Source of the DNA: Xanthomonas populi
GTDB taxonomy: Bacteria > Pseudomonadota > Gammaproteobacteria > Xanthomonadales > Xanthomonadaceae
Direction: 5' to 3'
Assembly: GCF_002940065.1 (NCBI RefSeq)
Contig: NZ_MDEJ01000009.1
Span: forward strand, 1 to 56,334
DNA length: 56,334 nucleotides
In this document: positions 11,280-21,700 of the stretch, piece by piece
How positions within the stretch are numbered: position 1 is the stretch's first letter
Layout: every line of letters begins with the position of its first letter
Notes under the pieces: generated by a model
What the model saw: only the letters and a program-made list of their open reading frames with translations
What the model was told of the DNA's origin: nothing
Databases searched by the model: none
Made by a program: the position numbers and the translations under genes

Positions 11280-11382
11280 GTGCGCCTTGGATTTCGGGCT
11301 TCCACACCCGGCTGTGGGAGTTACCGCAGCAAAGAGATCTTTATTGCGGCAGCCAAGAGTGTCAAGTGCCGCAGTTGTGTAC

Positions 11383-11411
11383 AAAAAAAGCCGCGCTAAG
11401 GCGGCATTTTT
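11383..11411. terminator. bidirectional terminator downstream of gdhB
   Basis: Stem GCCGC/GCGGC (11390-11394 and 11401-11405), flanked by seven A on the left and five T on the right. It lies about 80 bp past the gdhB stop and would work on both strands. Confidence 0.65.
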
Positions 11412-11489
11412 CGTAGACGCAAATGACAACACGGCGAGCTGCGGGCACCGTGGTGGCGAAACAGTGTCTCGCCACTGCGGATATTGCGG

Positions 11490-14400
11490 TTACAACCCGT
11501 GCGCCGCCAACTGCCCCAACCTCTGCACTGCGACCGACACGGTCGGGTAGTCCAGGGTCTTTTGCTCGGCCACGTCGGTGAGCATGGCCAGGGTGAAGCG
11601 CAGGCTGGAATCGTCGCGTGCCAGCCAGTGGGCCACCTTGTCCTCGGCACTGATGCCGGGCATGGTCAGCACCTGGCCGACCAGCGCGCGTTGGTGTGCG
11701 GCCAGCTCGTCGCGCAATACGCCACGTGCCACCGCGTGCCAACGGCCGTTGACCTCCAGCGCGTCGATCTGCTCGAACAACCACGGCAGCCGCAGCGCTT
11801 CGCCCAGGCGGAAATGCACCTTGGAGACGTCCACCGGCTTGAGCTTGCGGGTGCGTGCGGTTTCGATGATGTCGAACGCCGGCTCCAGATAGCGCAGCTC
11901 GGACAATTGCTGCGCCAGCGCCGGGGTCAGGCCCTTGTCCTGCCACTCCTGTACGCTGGACTCGTACTGCGGGCGCTGCGTGTCCGAGAGCACGCCCGAG
12001 GCCACACGGATGTCGTTGAACGGGCCGTGGTAACGCTCCACCGCAGCGGTGATGCCGGGCATCGGGCCGGGGCGGAACAGCAGCCAACGCACGAACGAGC
12101 GTTGCAGGCGCCAGATCACTTCCAGCGCATCGATCTGCACCGACTCGGGCACCTTGCCGTCCAGCGCATCGATCTGCGTCCACAGCGCGCGCGCGTCCAG
12201 CGTTTCGCGGCTGATGGTGTAGGCCTTGGCAACCTCGCCGATGCTGCGGCCGGTGTCTTCCTGCATGCGCATCAGAAAGGTGGCGCCCATGCGGTTGATG
12301 GTGGTGTTGGTCACCGCAGTGGCGATGATTTCGCGCTTGAGGCGGTGACGCTCCATCGCATCGGCGTATTTTTTCTGCAGCGGCTGCGGGAAGTAACGCT
12401 GCAATTCCTTGGACAGATACGGGTCTTCGGGAATATCCGATTCCAGCAGCTGCTGGAAGGCCACCAGCTTGGAGTACGACAGCAGCACCGACAGCTCCGG
12501 ACGCGACATGCCCTGCCCGCGCGCCTTGCGTGCGGACAGTTCGGCATCGGAGGGCAGGAACTCGATCTGGCGATCGAGCAGGCCTTGCAGTTCCAGCGTG
12601 CGGATGAAGTGCTGCTTGGAACCGAGGCGCTTGACGCTCATCCGCTCCATCAGGCTGATCGCCTGGTTCTGGCGGTAGTTGTCCCACAGCACCAGGTCGG
12701 CCACTTCGTCGGTCATCGAGGCCAGCAGCGTGTTGCGTGCCTCGTAGGTGAGCTTCTTGGCCTGCACCATGTCGTTGAGCAGGATCTTGATGTTCACCTC
12801 GTGATCGGAGGTGTCCACGCCGGCCGAGTTGTCGATGAAGTCGGTGTTGAGCAGCACGCCGGTTTGCGCAGCTTCGATACGGCCGAGCTGGGTCAGGCCC
12901 AGATTGCCGCCCTCGCCCACCACCTTGCAGCGCAACTCGCCGCCATTGACGCGCAGGCCGATGTTGGCGCGATCGCCCACATCGGCGTGCGACTCGCTGG
13001 ACGACTTGACGTAGGTACCGATGCCGCCATTCCAGAACAGATCCACCGGTGCTTTGAGGATGGCGTTCATCAGCGCGTTCGGCGAGAGTTGCTTGACGTT
13101 GGATTCCAGACCTAGTGCCTCGCGCACCGGCGCGCTGATGTCGATGGATTTGAGCGTGCGCGGATAGAGGCCGCCGCCGGTGCTGATCAGCTTGGCGTCG
13201 TAGTCGGCCCAGCTGGAACGCGGCAGCTTGAACAGGCGCTCGCGCTCGGCGAACGAGGCGACCGGGTCCGGCGTCGGGTCCAGGAAAATATGCCGGTGAT
13301 CGAACGCAGCCAGCAGGCGGATATGCCGCGACAACAGCATGCCGTTGCCGAACACGTCGCCGGACATGTCACCGATGCCGACAACGCTGACATCCTGGCT
13401 TTGGCAATCGCGCCCCATCGCACGGAAGTGCCGTTTGACCGACTCCCACGCGCCCCGCGCGGTAATGCCCATGCCCTTGTGGTCGTAACCGATCGAGCCG
13501 CCGGAAGCGAACGCATCGCCCGTCCAGAAACCGTGATCCAGCGCCAGCCCGTTGGCGATGTCGGAGAACGTGGCGGTGCCCTTGTCGGCGGCAACCACCA
13601 GGTAAGGGTCGTCCTGGTCGTGACGCACCACCTGCGGTGGCGGCACGATCTTGCCCCCGACGATGTTGTCGGTGATATCGAGCAGGCTCTGGATAAACAA
13701 CTTGTAGCAGGCGATGCCTTCGGCCTGCACTGCGTCGCGGTCGCCACCGACCGGCGAACGCTTGACGTAGAAACCGCCCTTGGCACCGACCGGTACGATG
13801 ACGGTGTTCTTGACCATCTGCGCCTTGACCAGGCCCAGCACCTCGGTGCGGAAATCCTCGCGCCGGTCCGACCAGCGCAGGCCGCCACGCGCCAACGCGC
13901 CGAAGCGCAGATGCACGCCTTCCACCCGCGGGCTGTAGACAAAGATCTCGCGGTACGGACGCGGCTTGGGCAGATCCGGCACGATTGCCGAATCCAGCTT
14001 GAAGCTGATGCAGTGGCCGTGCTTGCCGCTCTTGTCGGTCTGGTAGTGGTTGGTGCGCAGCGTGGCATCGATCACATCGATGAAGCTGCGCAGGATGCGG
14101 TCTTCGTCCAGGCTGGCGACGCGATCCATCAATTTCAGCAGCGTGGCGCGGGTGGCCTCCTGCTGCGCGCTGCGGTCGCTGCCACGTGCCTGCAGCACCG
14201 GCTCCAATGCCTTGAGCGTGGCTTCGTCGCCGGCCGCGAACACCGACAGTTCCTCGCGCAGCCGTTCCTGCCCGGCGAAGATCTGCGCCTTGGTTTCGTT
14301 GCCGGTGGATGGGTCGAAGCGCGCTTCGAACAATTCCACCAACAAGCGCGCCAACAGCGGGTAACGGGTGAACGTGACCTCGACATAGGCCTGCGAAAAC

Positions 14401-16499
14401 GGCACCGCCGTCTGCAACAGGTACTTGCAGTAACCGCGCAGCAACGCGACCTGGCGCCAATGCAGGCCGGCGGCCAGAATCAGGCGGTTGAAACCGTCGT
14501 TCTCGGCATCGCCATTCCAGATCCGCTCGAACGCTTCGCCAAAGCCGGCATCGGCGTGGGCGGCGTTGATCTTGCCGGCGGTGGATTCGACCTCGAAATC
14601 CTGGATATACACCGGCGTCTCGCCCACCTGCAGCCGGTACGGCCGCTCGGAGATCACCCGCAGGCCCATGTTCTCCATCATCGGCATCGCATCCGACAGC
14701 GGAATGTCGTCGAGCTGGCGGTACAGCTTCAGGCGCAGGCCTTCGCCGGCGTCCAGGCGCATGCCGTCGTCGCGACGGATTTCCTGCAGGCTCAGATGCA
14801 GATCGTCAGGGCCATCCAGCGCAGCAAGATGCTCGACATCGGACACCGCCGATTCGATCGAGGACTCTTCGATATAGCCGGCCGGCAATGCACGGCCGAA
14901 GTTGGCCGCCATGCGCAAGCCGTTGGCTTCGCCATGCCGCGCCACCAGCGCCTCGCGCAAAGCGTCGCGCCAATTGCGCAGCAGATGCGCCAGCCGCGAT
15001 TCCAGTTCGGTGGTATTGAATTCCAGCGCCTCGCCACTCTTGGGCCGCACGATCAGATGCAGCTGCGCCAGCGGCGACTCGCCCAGCACCACGCTGGAGT
15101 CGATGTACTCGCCATGCAACGCATCTTTCAACAAGGCTTCGATGCGCAGGCGCACATCGGTGTTGAAGCGCTCGCGCGGGATATACACCAGCGCGGAAAT
15201 AAAGCGGCTGTACTTGTCGCGGCGCAGGAACATGCGGCTACGCACGCGCTCCTGCAGGCCGAGAATGCCGATCGCAGTGCGATACAGCTCTTCTTCGTTG
15301 GACTGAAACAGTTCCTCGCGCGGCAGCGTTTCCAGAATGTGCCGCAGCGCCTTGCCGCTATGGCTGCTTGGAGTCAGCCCGGACTTGCTCATCACGTATT
15401 CGTGGCGCTGACGCACCAACGGAATTTCCCACGGGCGGCGGTTGTAGGCGCTGGACGTGAACAGGCCCAGGAAGCGCTGCTCGCCGACGATGCGACCCTT
15501 AGCATCGAACTCCAGGATGCCGATGTAATCCATGTAGCCGACCCGATGCACGCGCGAGCGCGCATTGGTCTTGGTCAGGATCAGCGCGTCCTTGAGCTTG
15601 GAGGTGGTATTCAAGCCGTGCGCCGCCAACATGGTCACCGGGCGCGCTGGCGAGGTGTCGTGGCCGCGCATCAGGCCCAACCCGGTCTCTTCCACCGGCG
15701 CCAGCACGTCCTGCCCGCCCTGCTTCTCCACGCGGTATTCGCGATAGCCGAAGAAGGTGAAGTGGTCGGCCGAGGCCCAACGCAGGAATTCCTGCGCCTC
15801 GTGGCGGCTGATGTCGTCCATCGGCAGGCGGCGTGTGGCCAGGTCGTCGGCCAGCATCACCATGCGTTCGCGCATCGCAGCCCAGTCGTGCACGATCGCG
15901 CGCACTTCGGCCAGCACCTTGCGCACCGCCGCTTCCACCTTGGGCATGTCGTCGGCGGGCTGGCGGTCGATCTCCAGCACCATCAGCGACTCGCTCTTGC
16001 CCTCGCCCACCGCGGTGAGCTTGCCGGCCTTGTCGCGCGCGATGCGCAGCACCGGGTGACCGAGCACATGCACGCCGATGCCCAGGTCCGACAGCGTCAT
16101 GCTCACCGAGTCCACCAGGAACGGCATGTCGTCGTTGACGATCTCCAGCAGCGTGTGCGGCGACTCGTAACCGTGGCTCTTCAAGGTCGGGTTGAACACC
16201 CGGACATTGACCGTACCGGCCTTGCGCGTGCGTGCGAATTCCAGCATGTCGGCCGCCAGCGCCGCCCACTGCTCGGGCGGATGGTTGGGAAACTCGTCCT
16301 CTTCCATGCGGCGATAAAAGCCGGCTGCGAACAGCTGCACTTCGGCCTGGCAGGCAGCCGGGTAGCGCTTGCGCAATGCGGCAAACACCGGCTCCAGCGC
16401 GACCGCCTGCGGTGCGCCGGCAAGCACGGGGACGGCACGTTCGGCGACCGGCTTGGTCTGCGTCGTGGACGATTTCGAAGCGGCTTTCTTGGCTGTCAT
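11490..16499 (-). CDS. gdhB: NAD-specific glutamate dehydrogenase, large (about 180 kDa) type
   Basis: 1669 residues, the size of the L_180 class known from Streptomyces, Pseudomonas and Caulobacter. It interconverts glutamate and 2-oxoglutarate plus ammonium with NAD, mainly in the catabolic direction. The catalytic core shows GALARGGLRWSDR, VGAKGGFYVK and later NGGIGTYVKSS. The long N-terminal part (about 700 residues) is the family's regulatory region. ATG 16499 (MTAKKAASKSS) is preferred over the upstream in-frame start at 16574, which adds 25 unlike residues. The gene stands alone, has terminators at 11383-11411 and 11251-11279, and is divergent from the TetR gene. Confidence 0.95.
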   Translation of the reverse strand: MTAKKAASKSSTTQTKPVAERAVPVLAGAPQAVALEPVFAALRKRYPAACQAEVQLFAAGFYRRMEEDEFPNHPPEQWAALAADMLEFARTRKAGTVNVRVFNPTLKSHGYESPHTLLEIVNDDMPFLVDSVSMTLSDLGIGVHVLGHPVLRIARDKAGKLTAVGEGKSESLMVLEIDRQPADDMPKVEAAVRKVLAEVRAIVHDWAAMRERMVMLADDLATRRLPMDDISRHEAQEFLRWASADHFTFFGYREYRVEKQGGQDVLAPVEETGLGLMRGHDTSPARPVTMLAAHGLNTTSKLKDALILTKTNARSRVHRVGYMDYIGILEFDAKGRIVGEQRFLGLFTSSAYNRRPWEIPLVRQRHEYVMSKSGLTPSSHSGKALRHILETLPREELFQSNEEELYRTAIGILGLQERVRSRMFLRRDKYSRFISALVYIPRERFNTDVRLRIEALLKDALHGEYIDSSVVLGESPLAQLHLIVRPKSGEALEFNTTELESRLAHLLRNWRDALREALVARHGEANGLRMAANFGRALPAGYIEESSIESAVSDVEHLAALDGPDDLHLSLQEIRRDDGMRLDAGEGLRLKLYRQLDDIPLSDAMPMMENMGLRVISERPYRLQVGETPVYIQDFEVESTAGKINAAHADAGFGEAFERIWNGDAENDGFNRLILAAGLHWRQVALLRGYCKYLLQTAVPFSQAYVEVTFTRYPLLARLLVELFEARFDPSTGNETKAQIFAGQERLREELSVFAAGDEATLKALEPVLQARGSDRSAQQEATRATLLKLMDRVASLDEDRILRSFIDVIDATLRTNHYQTDKSGKHGHCISFKLDSAIVPDLPKPRPYREIFVYSPRVEGVHLRFGALARGGLRWSDRREDFRTEVLGLVKAQMVKNTVIVPVGAKGGFYVKRSPVGGDRDAVQAEGIACYKLFIQSLLDITDNIVGGKIVPPPQVVRHDQDDPYLVVAADKGTATFSDIANGLALDHGFWTGDAFASGGSIGYDHKGMGITARGAWESVKRHFRAMGRDCQSQDVSVVGIGDMSGDVFGNGMLLSRHIRLLAAFDHRHIFLDPTPDPVASFAERERLFKLPRSSWADYDAKLISTGGGLYPRTLKSIDISAPVREALGLESNVKQLSPNALMNAILKAPVDLFWNGGIGTYVKSSSESHADVGDRANIGLRVNGGELRCKVVGEGGNLGLTQLGRIEAAQTGVLLNTDFIDNSAGVDTSDHEVNIKILLNDMVQAKKLTYEARNTLLASMTDEVADLVLWDNYRQNQAISLMERMSVKRLGSKQHFIRTLELQGLLDRQIEFLPSDAELSARKARGQGMSRPELSVLLSYSKLVAFQQLLESDIPEDPYLSKELQRYFPQPLQKKYADAMERHRLKREIIATAVTNTTINRMGATFLMRMQEDTGRSIGEVAKAYTISRETLDARALWTQIDALDGKVPESVQIDALEVIWRLQRSFVRWLLFRPGPMPGITAAVERYHGPFNDIRVASGVLSDTQRPQYESSVQEWQDKGLTPALAQQLSELRYLEPAFDIIETARTRKLKPVDVSKVHFRLGEALRLPWLFEQIDALEVNGRWHAVARGVLRDELAAHQRALVGQVLTMPGISAEDKVAHWLARDDSSLRFTLAMLTDVAEQKTLDYPTVSVAVQRLGQLAAHGL

Positions 16500-16762
16500 G
16501 AGAGCGCTGGGATGCTCGGTGGGAAACCTGAATTGTACCGATGCGCGATGATCACGCCTTGCTGCATCGCGCAATCCTCATCCCGTAGTCGGCGCGCGCA
16601 GGCTGCAGAAGCGTTACCGCTGTGTAGTTCCCGGCAGAGGCGCGATGGGCACTGGCGCGCATGGCCGCTGGACGGCCAGATCCGGCAAAGTCGGGCCAGG
16701 CGCTTGTCGCATAAGGGCTTGCTCAGACCAAACTGCGACCGTCAAGTCTTTTTAAAAACTAA

Positions 16763-16777
16763 ACTGGACGGTATAGT
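16763..16777. promoter_or_regulatory. probable TetR operator overlapping the -10 region
   Basis: ACTGGACGGTATAGT has dyad symmetry of the form ACTnnACnGTnnAGT. Its right half contains TATAGT (16772-16777), a fair -10 box only 8 bases before the TetR ATG. Repressor bound here would block its own operon. Very short leader implied. Confidence 0.5.
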
Positions 16778-16785
16778 CTGCCGCC

Positions 16786-17445
16786 ATGACCTCCCGCTCC
16801 CACCGTGCTGCCCGGCGCTCGGACTGCGATCGCCGCATCCATGCGGCTGTGCATGCACTGCTCGCCGAGCGCGCCATGCGGCTGAGCATGGACGCGGTAG
16901 CCGAGCGCGCCGGCTGCTCCAAGCAGACGCTCTACAGTTACTACGGTTGTAAAGAAAACCTGATGCGCGATGTCCTTCAGGACCATGTGCCTCGGGCCAC
17001 GGTGCCCTTTGGCACCGCGTCGGGCGAGCTGCGCGAGGATCTGCTGGCCTTCGCGCTGGCCCACCTTGACCGGCTGAACCGCCACGATGTGGTACAGACC
17101 TACCGGTTGGTGGAAGCCGAGTCGCATCGGTTTCCCGATCAGTCGCAGCAGTTCTTCCATGACGGGGTGGTCGGCATGCAGCAGCGCCTGGCGCAGCGCT
17201 TCGAGCAGGCGATGGAGGCCGGCCAGCTGCGCAAGGACGATCCACACTGTATGGCCGAGCTGCTGTTGAGCATGATCGTCGGTCTGGATGTCGATCGGCA
17301 ACGCTTTCAGGTTCCCCACCGCGCCGGCCTTCCCGCCAGGCAGCAGTGGGCGCAATTCGCTGTCGACACCTTTCTGCGCGCCTTCGCCGCGTTCGCTGCC
17401 ACGCCTTCGCTGTCCCCCCTTTCTTTTCTCGCTTCAAGACCCTAA
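16786..17445 (+). CDS. TetR/AcrR-family repressor of the RND pump operon
   Basis: 219 residues. Residues 17-62 form the TetR helix-turn-helix (MDAVAERAGCSKQTLYSYYG, with the typical KENLMRDVL after it). The rest is an all-helical ligand domain of the AcrR_C type. It is first in an operon with the adaptor and pump genes (15 bp gap), so it most likely represses them and is released by a pump substrate. A dyad over the promoter fits autoregulation. The inducer cannot be read from the sequence. Confidence 0.88.
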   Translation: MTSRSHRAARRSDCDRRIHAAVHALLAERAMRLSMDAVAERAGCSKQTLYSYYGCKENLMRDVLQDHVPRATVPFGTASGELREDLLAFALAHLDRLNRHDVVQTYRLVEAESHRFPDQSQQFFHDGVVGMQQRLAQRFEQAMEAGQLRKDDPHCMAELLLSMIVGLDVDRQRFQVPHRAGLPARQQWAQFAVDTFLRAFAAFAATPSLSPLSFLASRP

Positions 17446-17459
17446 CGGAGTTCTTCCTG

Positions 17460-18785
17460 ATGATTGCACCGCTCCGCACACTCGGCCTGGCCTGTGCCAT
17501 CACCGTGGCGCTCGCTGCCTGCAGCAAGCCCGAACAACAACAGGCACCGCCGCCGCCGGAAGTGTCGGTGCTGGAAATGCAGCCGCAGACATTGCCGCTG
17601 GAACGCGACCTGGTGGGCCGCCTGTCGGCGTACCGCTCGGCCGACGTGCGTGCCCGTGTGGACGGTGTGGTGCTCAAGCGCCTGTACACCGAAGGCACCG
17701 ACGTCAAGGAAGGCCAGCCGCTGTTCGAGATCGACCCGATGCCGCTGAAGGCCACGTTGCTGCAGGCGCAGGGTCAGTTGGCCGCCGCCCAGGCGACTTA
17801 CGCCAATGCCCAGATCGCCGCCAGGCGCGCGCGTAGCCTGGCACCGCAGCAATACGTTTCGCGCGCCGACATCGACAACGCCGAAGCCACCGAGCGCTCG
17901 TCCGGCGCCAGCGTGCAGCAGGCGCGCGGCATGGTCGAGTCCGCCCGCATCCAGCTTAGCTTCGCCAGCGTCACCTCGCCGATCACCGGCCGCGCCGGCA
18001 TCCAGCGCGTGACCGAAGGCGCGCTGGTCGGTTCGGGTGAAGCGACCCTGCTGACCACGGTCGACCAGATCGACCCGCTCTACGTGAACTTTGCGATGAG
18101 CAGCGAAGAACTGGCCGCGCTGCGTCAGGCGCAGAGCAGCGGCAATGTGCAACTCAGCGGCGATGGCAAATCCACCATCAATGTGGAACTGGGCAACGGC
18201 AGGCAGTATCAGCATCCGGGTACGTTGGACGTCTCGGCCGTGACGGTCGACCCGAGTACCGGGGCGGTGTCGCTGCGCGCGACCCTGCCCAATCCGGAGC
18301 AGGCACTGTTGCCGGGCGCGTTCGTGACCTTCAAGGCCAGCCTGGGCCAGCGCAACAATGCGTATCTGATTCCGCAGCAGGGCTTGCAGCGCGACGCCCT
18401 GGGCGCCTTCGTGCTGGTGCTGGGCAAGGACGGCAAGGTGGCGCGCAAGAACCTCACCGTCGATGGCCAGCAAAAGGGTCAGTGGATCGTGACCGGCGGC
18501 GTGGCCCCGGGCGACCAGGTCATCGTCGACGGCGTGCAGAAGGCCAAGGAAGGCCAGCCGGCCAAGGGCGTTGCGTGGAATCCGAACAAGCCGGCGCAAG
18601 GCGGCCAGCCGGGCACTCCAGGCACGACTCCAGGCGCGGCTCCGGCCGCAGCTCAGGGCGGCGACGCGCAGGCCGCACCGGCAGCGGACAAGGCAGACGC
18701 AGCCGCAGCCGCACCCGCGGCGCAAGCGCAGCCCAAGCCCGATGCGGCGGCGCAGCCGGCCGACTCCCAGTCCAAGCAGCAGTGA
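17460..18785 (+). CDS. RND efflux periplasmic adaptor (AcrA/MexA-like lipoprotein)
   Basis: 441 residues. A signal peptide with lipobox LAAC places the mature protein on the outer face of the inner membrane. The order is typical: lipoyl half-motif (VDGVVLKRLYTEGTDVKEGQ), alpha-hairpin (about 100-165), second lipoyl half (SPITGRAGIQRVTEG), beta-barrel, then a long Ala/Pro/Gln-rich tail (about 385-441) that is low-complexity. ACGGAG 9 bases before the ATG sets this start rather than the upstream one. It joins the pump to an outer-membrane channel. The tail is longer than in E. coli AcrA, which is a Xanthomonas-like feature. Confidence 0.92.
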   Translation: MIAPLRTLGLACAITVALAACSKPEQQQAPPPPEVSVLEMQPQTLPLERDLVGRLSAYRSADVRARVDGVVLKRLYTEGTDVKEGQPLFEIDPMPLKATLLQAQGQLAAAQATYANAQIAARRARSLAPQQYVSRADIDNAEATERSSGASVQQARGMVESARIQLSFASVTSPITGRAGIQRVTEGALVGSGEATLLTTVDQIDPLYVNFAMSSEELAALRQAQSSGNVQLSGDGKSTINVELGNGRQYQHPGTLDVSAVTVDPSTGAVSLRATLPNPEQALLPGAFVTFKASLGQRNNAYLIPQQGLQRDALGAFVLVLGKDGKVARKNLTVDGQQKGQWIVTGGVAPGDQVIVDGVQKAKEGQPAKGVAWNPNKPAQGGQPGTPGTTPGAAPAAAQGGDAQAAPAADKADAAAAAPAAQAQPKPDAAAQPADSQSKQQ

Positions 18786-18797
18786 CGGAACCAGGAC

Positions 18798-21700
18798 ATG
18801 CCTAAATTTTTTATTGAACACCCGATCTTTGCCTGGGTGGTGGCGATCCTGATCTCGCTTGCGGGCGTGATCTCGATCCTGAATCTGGGTATCGAGTCGT
18901 ACCCCACGATCGCCCCGCCGCAGGTCACCGTCACCGCCAACTTCCCCGGCGCCAGCGCCGATACCGCCGAAAAAGCGGTGACCCAGGTCATTGAGCAGCA
19001 GCTCACCGGTATCGACCACCTGCTCTACTTCAACTCGTCCTCGGCCGCCAACGGCCGCGTGACCATCACCTTGACCTTCGAAACCGGCACCGACGCGGAT
19101 ATCGCGCAGGTGCAGGTGCAGAACAAGGTGTCGCTGGCCACGCCGCGGCTGCCGTCGGAAGTCACCCAACAGGGCGTGGTGGTGGCCAAGGCCAACGCCG
19201 GCTTCCTGATGGTGGCCGCGCTGCGCTCGGACAACCCGTCGATCGACCGCGATGCGCTCAACGACATCGTCGGTTCGCGCGTGCTCGAACAGATCTCGCG
19301 CGTGCCCGGCGTGGGTAGCACCAACCAGTTCGGCGCCGAGTACGCGATGAACATCTGGTTGAACCCGGAGAAACTGCAGGGCTACAACCTGTCGGCCACC
19401 CAGGTGATGACCGCAGTGGGTAACCAGAACGTGCAGTTCGCTGCCGGTTCGGTGGGCACCGACCCCACGCCGGAAGGCATCAGCTTCACCGCCACCGTGT
19501 CGGCAGAAGGGCGCTTCAGCTCGCCGGACCAGTTCGAGAACATCATCCTGCGCACCGACAGCAACGGTGCCACGGTGCGCTTGAAGGACGTTGCACGTGT
19601 CAGCGTCGGGCCGAGCAATTACGGCTTCGACACCCAGTACAACGGCAAGCCCAGCGGTGCGTTCGGTATCCAGCTGTTGCCGGGCGCCAATGCATTGAAC
19701 GTGTCCGAAGCGGTCGGTGCCAAGCTCGACGAACTGCAGCCGACCTTCCCGCAGGGCGTGACCTGGTTTGCACCGTACGAATCGACCACCTTCGTGCGCA
19801 TTTCCATTGAGGAAGTGATCCACACGCTGGTGGAAGCCATCGTGCTGGTGTTCCTGGTGATGCTGCTGTTCCTGCAGAACTTCCGCGCCACCGTGATTCC
19901 CACGCTGGTGATTCCGGTCGCGCTGCTGGGCACGTTCTTCGGCATGTATGTCATCGGCTTCACCATCAACCAGCTGACGCTGTTTGCGATGGTGCTGGCG
20001 ATCGGCATCGTGGTCGACGATGCGATCGTGGTGATCGAGAACGTCGAACGCATCATGAGCGAGGAGCATCTGGAGCCCAAGGCGGCCACCCAGAAGGCGA
20101 TGACCCAGATCACCGGCGCGGTGGTGGCCATCACCGTGGTGCTGGCAGCGGTGTTCCTTCCCTCGGCGATGCAGCCGGGTGCTTCGGGCGCGATCTACAA
20201 GCAGTTCGCGCTGACCATCGCCATGTCGATGGGTTTCTCCGCGTTCCTGGCGTTGAGCTTCACCCCGGCGCTGTGCGGCGCGTTCCTCAAGTCGACCCAT
20301 TCGACCAAGAAGAACTGGATCTACCGCACCTTCGACACGTACTACGACAAGCTGGCGCATCGCTATGTGGGCGTGGTCGGCAATACCCTCAAACACTCGC
20401 CACCGTGGATGATCGTGTTCGTGGTGCTGGTGGTGTTGTGCGGCTTGCTGTTTACGCGCATGCCGGGCAGCTTTCTGCCGGAAGAAGATCAGGGCTTTGC
20501 GTTGGCCATCGTGCAGCTGCCGCCGGGCGCCACCAAGATCCGTACCACCGAGACCTTTGCGCAGATGCGTGCGGTATTGGAGAAGCAGCCGGCCGTGGAA
20601 GGCATGCTGCAGATCGCCGGCTTCAGCTTTTTGGGTTCGGGCGAAAACGTGGGTATGGGCTTCATCCGGCTCAAGCCGTGGGAGGAGCGCGATGTGACCG
20701 CAGAGGAGCTGATCAAGCAGCTCAACGGCATGTTCTACGGCATCAAGGGCGCGCAGATCTTCGTGGTCAACCTGCCCACTGTGCAGGGCCTGGGCCAGTT
20801 CGGCGGCTTCGACATGTGGCTGCAGGACCGCTCCGGCGCAGGCCAGCAAGCCTTGACCCAGGCGCGCAATATCGTGCTGGGCAAGGCGGCGGAAAAGCAG
20901 GACACCATGACGGGCGTGCGCCCGAACGGCCTGGAAGATGCGCCGCAGCTGCAGCTGTCCGTGGACCGTGTGCAGGCGCAGTCGATGGGCCTGGAAGTCA
21001 GCGATATCTACAGCTCGATCCAGCTGATGCTGGCGCCGGTCTACATCAACGACTACTTCTCCGAAGGCCGCATCAAGCGCGTCAACATCCGTGCCGACGA
21101 CCAGTTCCGCACCGGCCCCGAGTCGCTGCGCAGCTTCTTCAGCCCGAGTGCGACAGCAACCGGTACCGATGGGCAGCCGGGAATGATTCCGCTGAGCAAT
21201 GTGGTCAAGGCCGAGTGGACCTACGCCTCGCCGGCACTGAACCGCTACAACGGCTATTCGGCGGTGAATATCGTCGGCAATCCGGCTCCGGGCGGCAGTT
21301 CCGGCCAGGCGATGACCGCGATGGAGGAGATCGTCAACAACGATCTGCCGCCGGGCTTCGGCTTCGACTGGAGCGGTATGTCGTACCAGGAAATCATTGC
21401 CGGTAACGCGGCCACGCTGTTGCTCGCGTTGTCGGTGGTGGTGGTGTTCCTCTGCCTTGCCGCCCTCTACGAGAGCTGGTCGATTCCGGTGGCGGTGCTA
21501 ATGGTGGTGCCGATCGGCGTGCTGGGTGCGATCGTCTTCTCGATGCTGCGCGGCCTGCCCAACGATCTGTACTTCAAGATCGGCATGATCACGGTGATCG
21601 GTCTGGCGGCCAAGAACGCGATCTTGATCGTGGAGTTCGCGGTGGAGCAGCGGGCGGCGGGCAAGACCCTGCGCGAGGCGACCATGGAAGCGGCGCATCT

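Noticed and set aside
10864-11307. 147-codon minus-strand frame
   Set aside because: Overlaps the better small gene at 10679-11083, which has a strong ribosome site in another frame.
11484-13115. 543-codon plus-strand frame at the gdhB 3' end
   Set aside because: Antisense shadow with biased composition and no ribosome site of note.
13290-16952. 1220-codon open frame on the plus strand opposite gdhB
   Set aside because: It is the mirror of a high-GC gene: low-complexity His/Arg/Gln-rich translation with no domain. gdhB explains the region.
17442-20849. 1135-codon open frame on the minus strand opposite the RND operon
   Set aside because: Same GC-frame shadow effect; the sense genes have complete family motifs.
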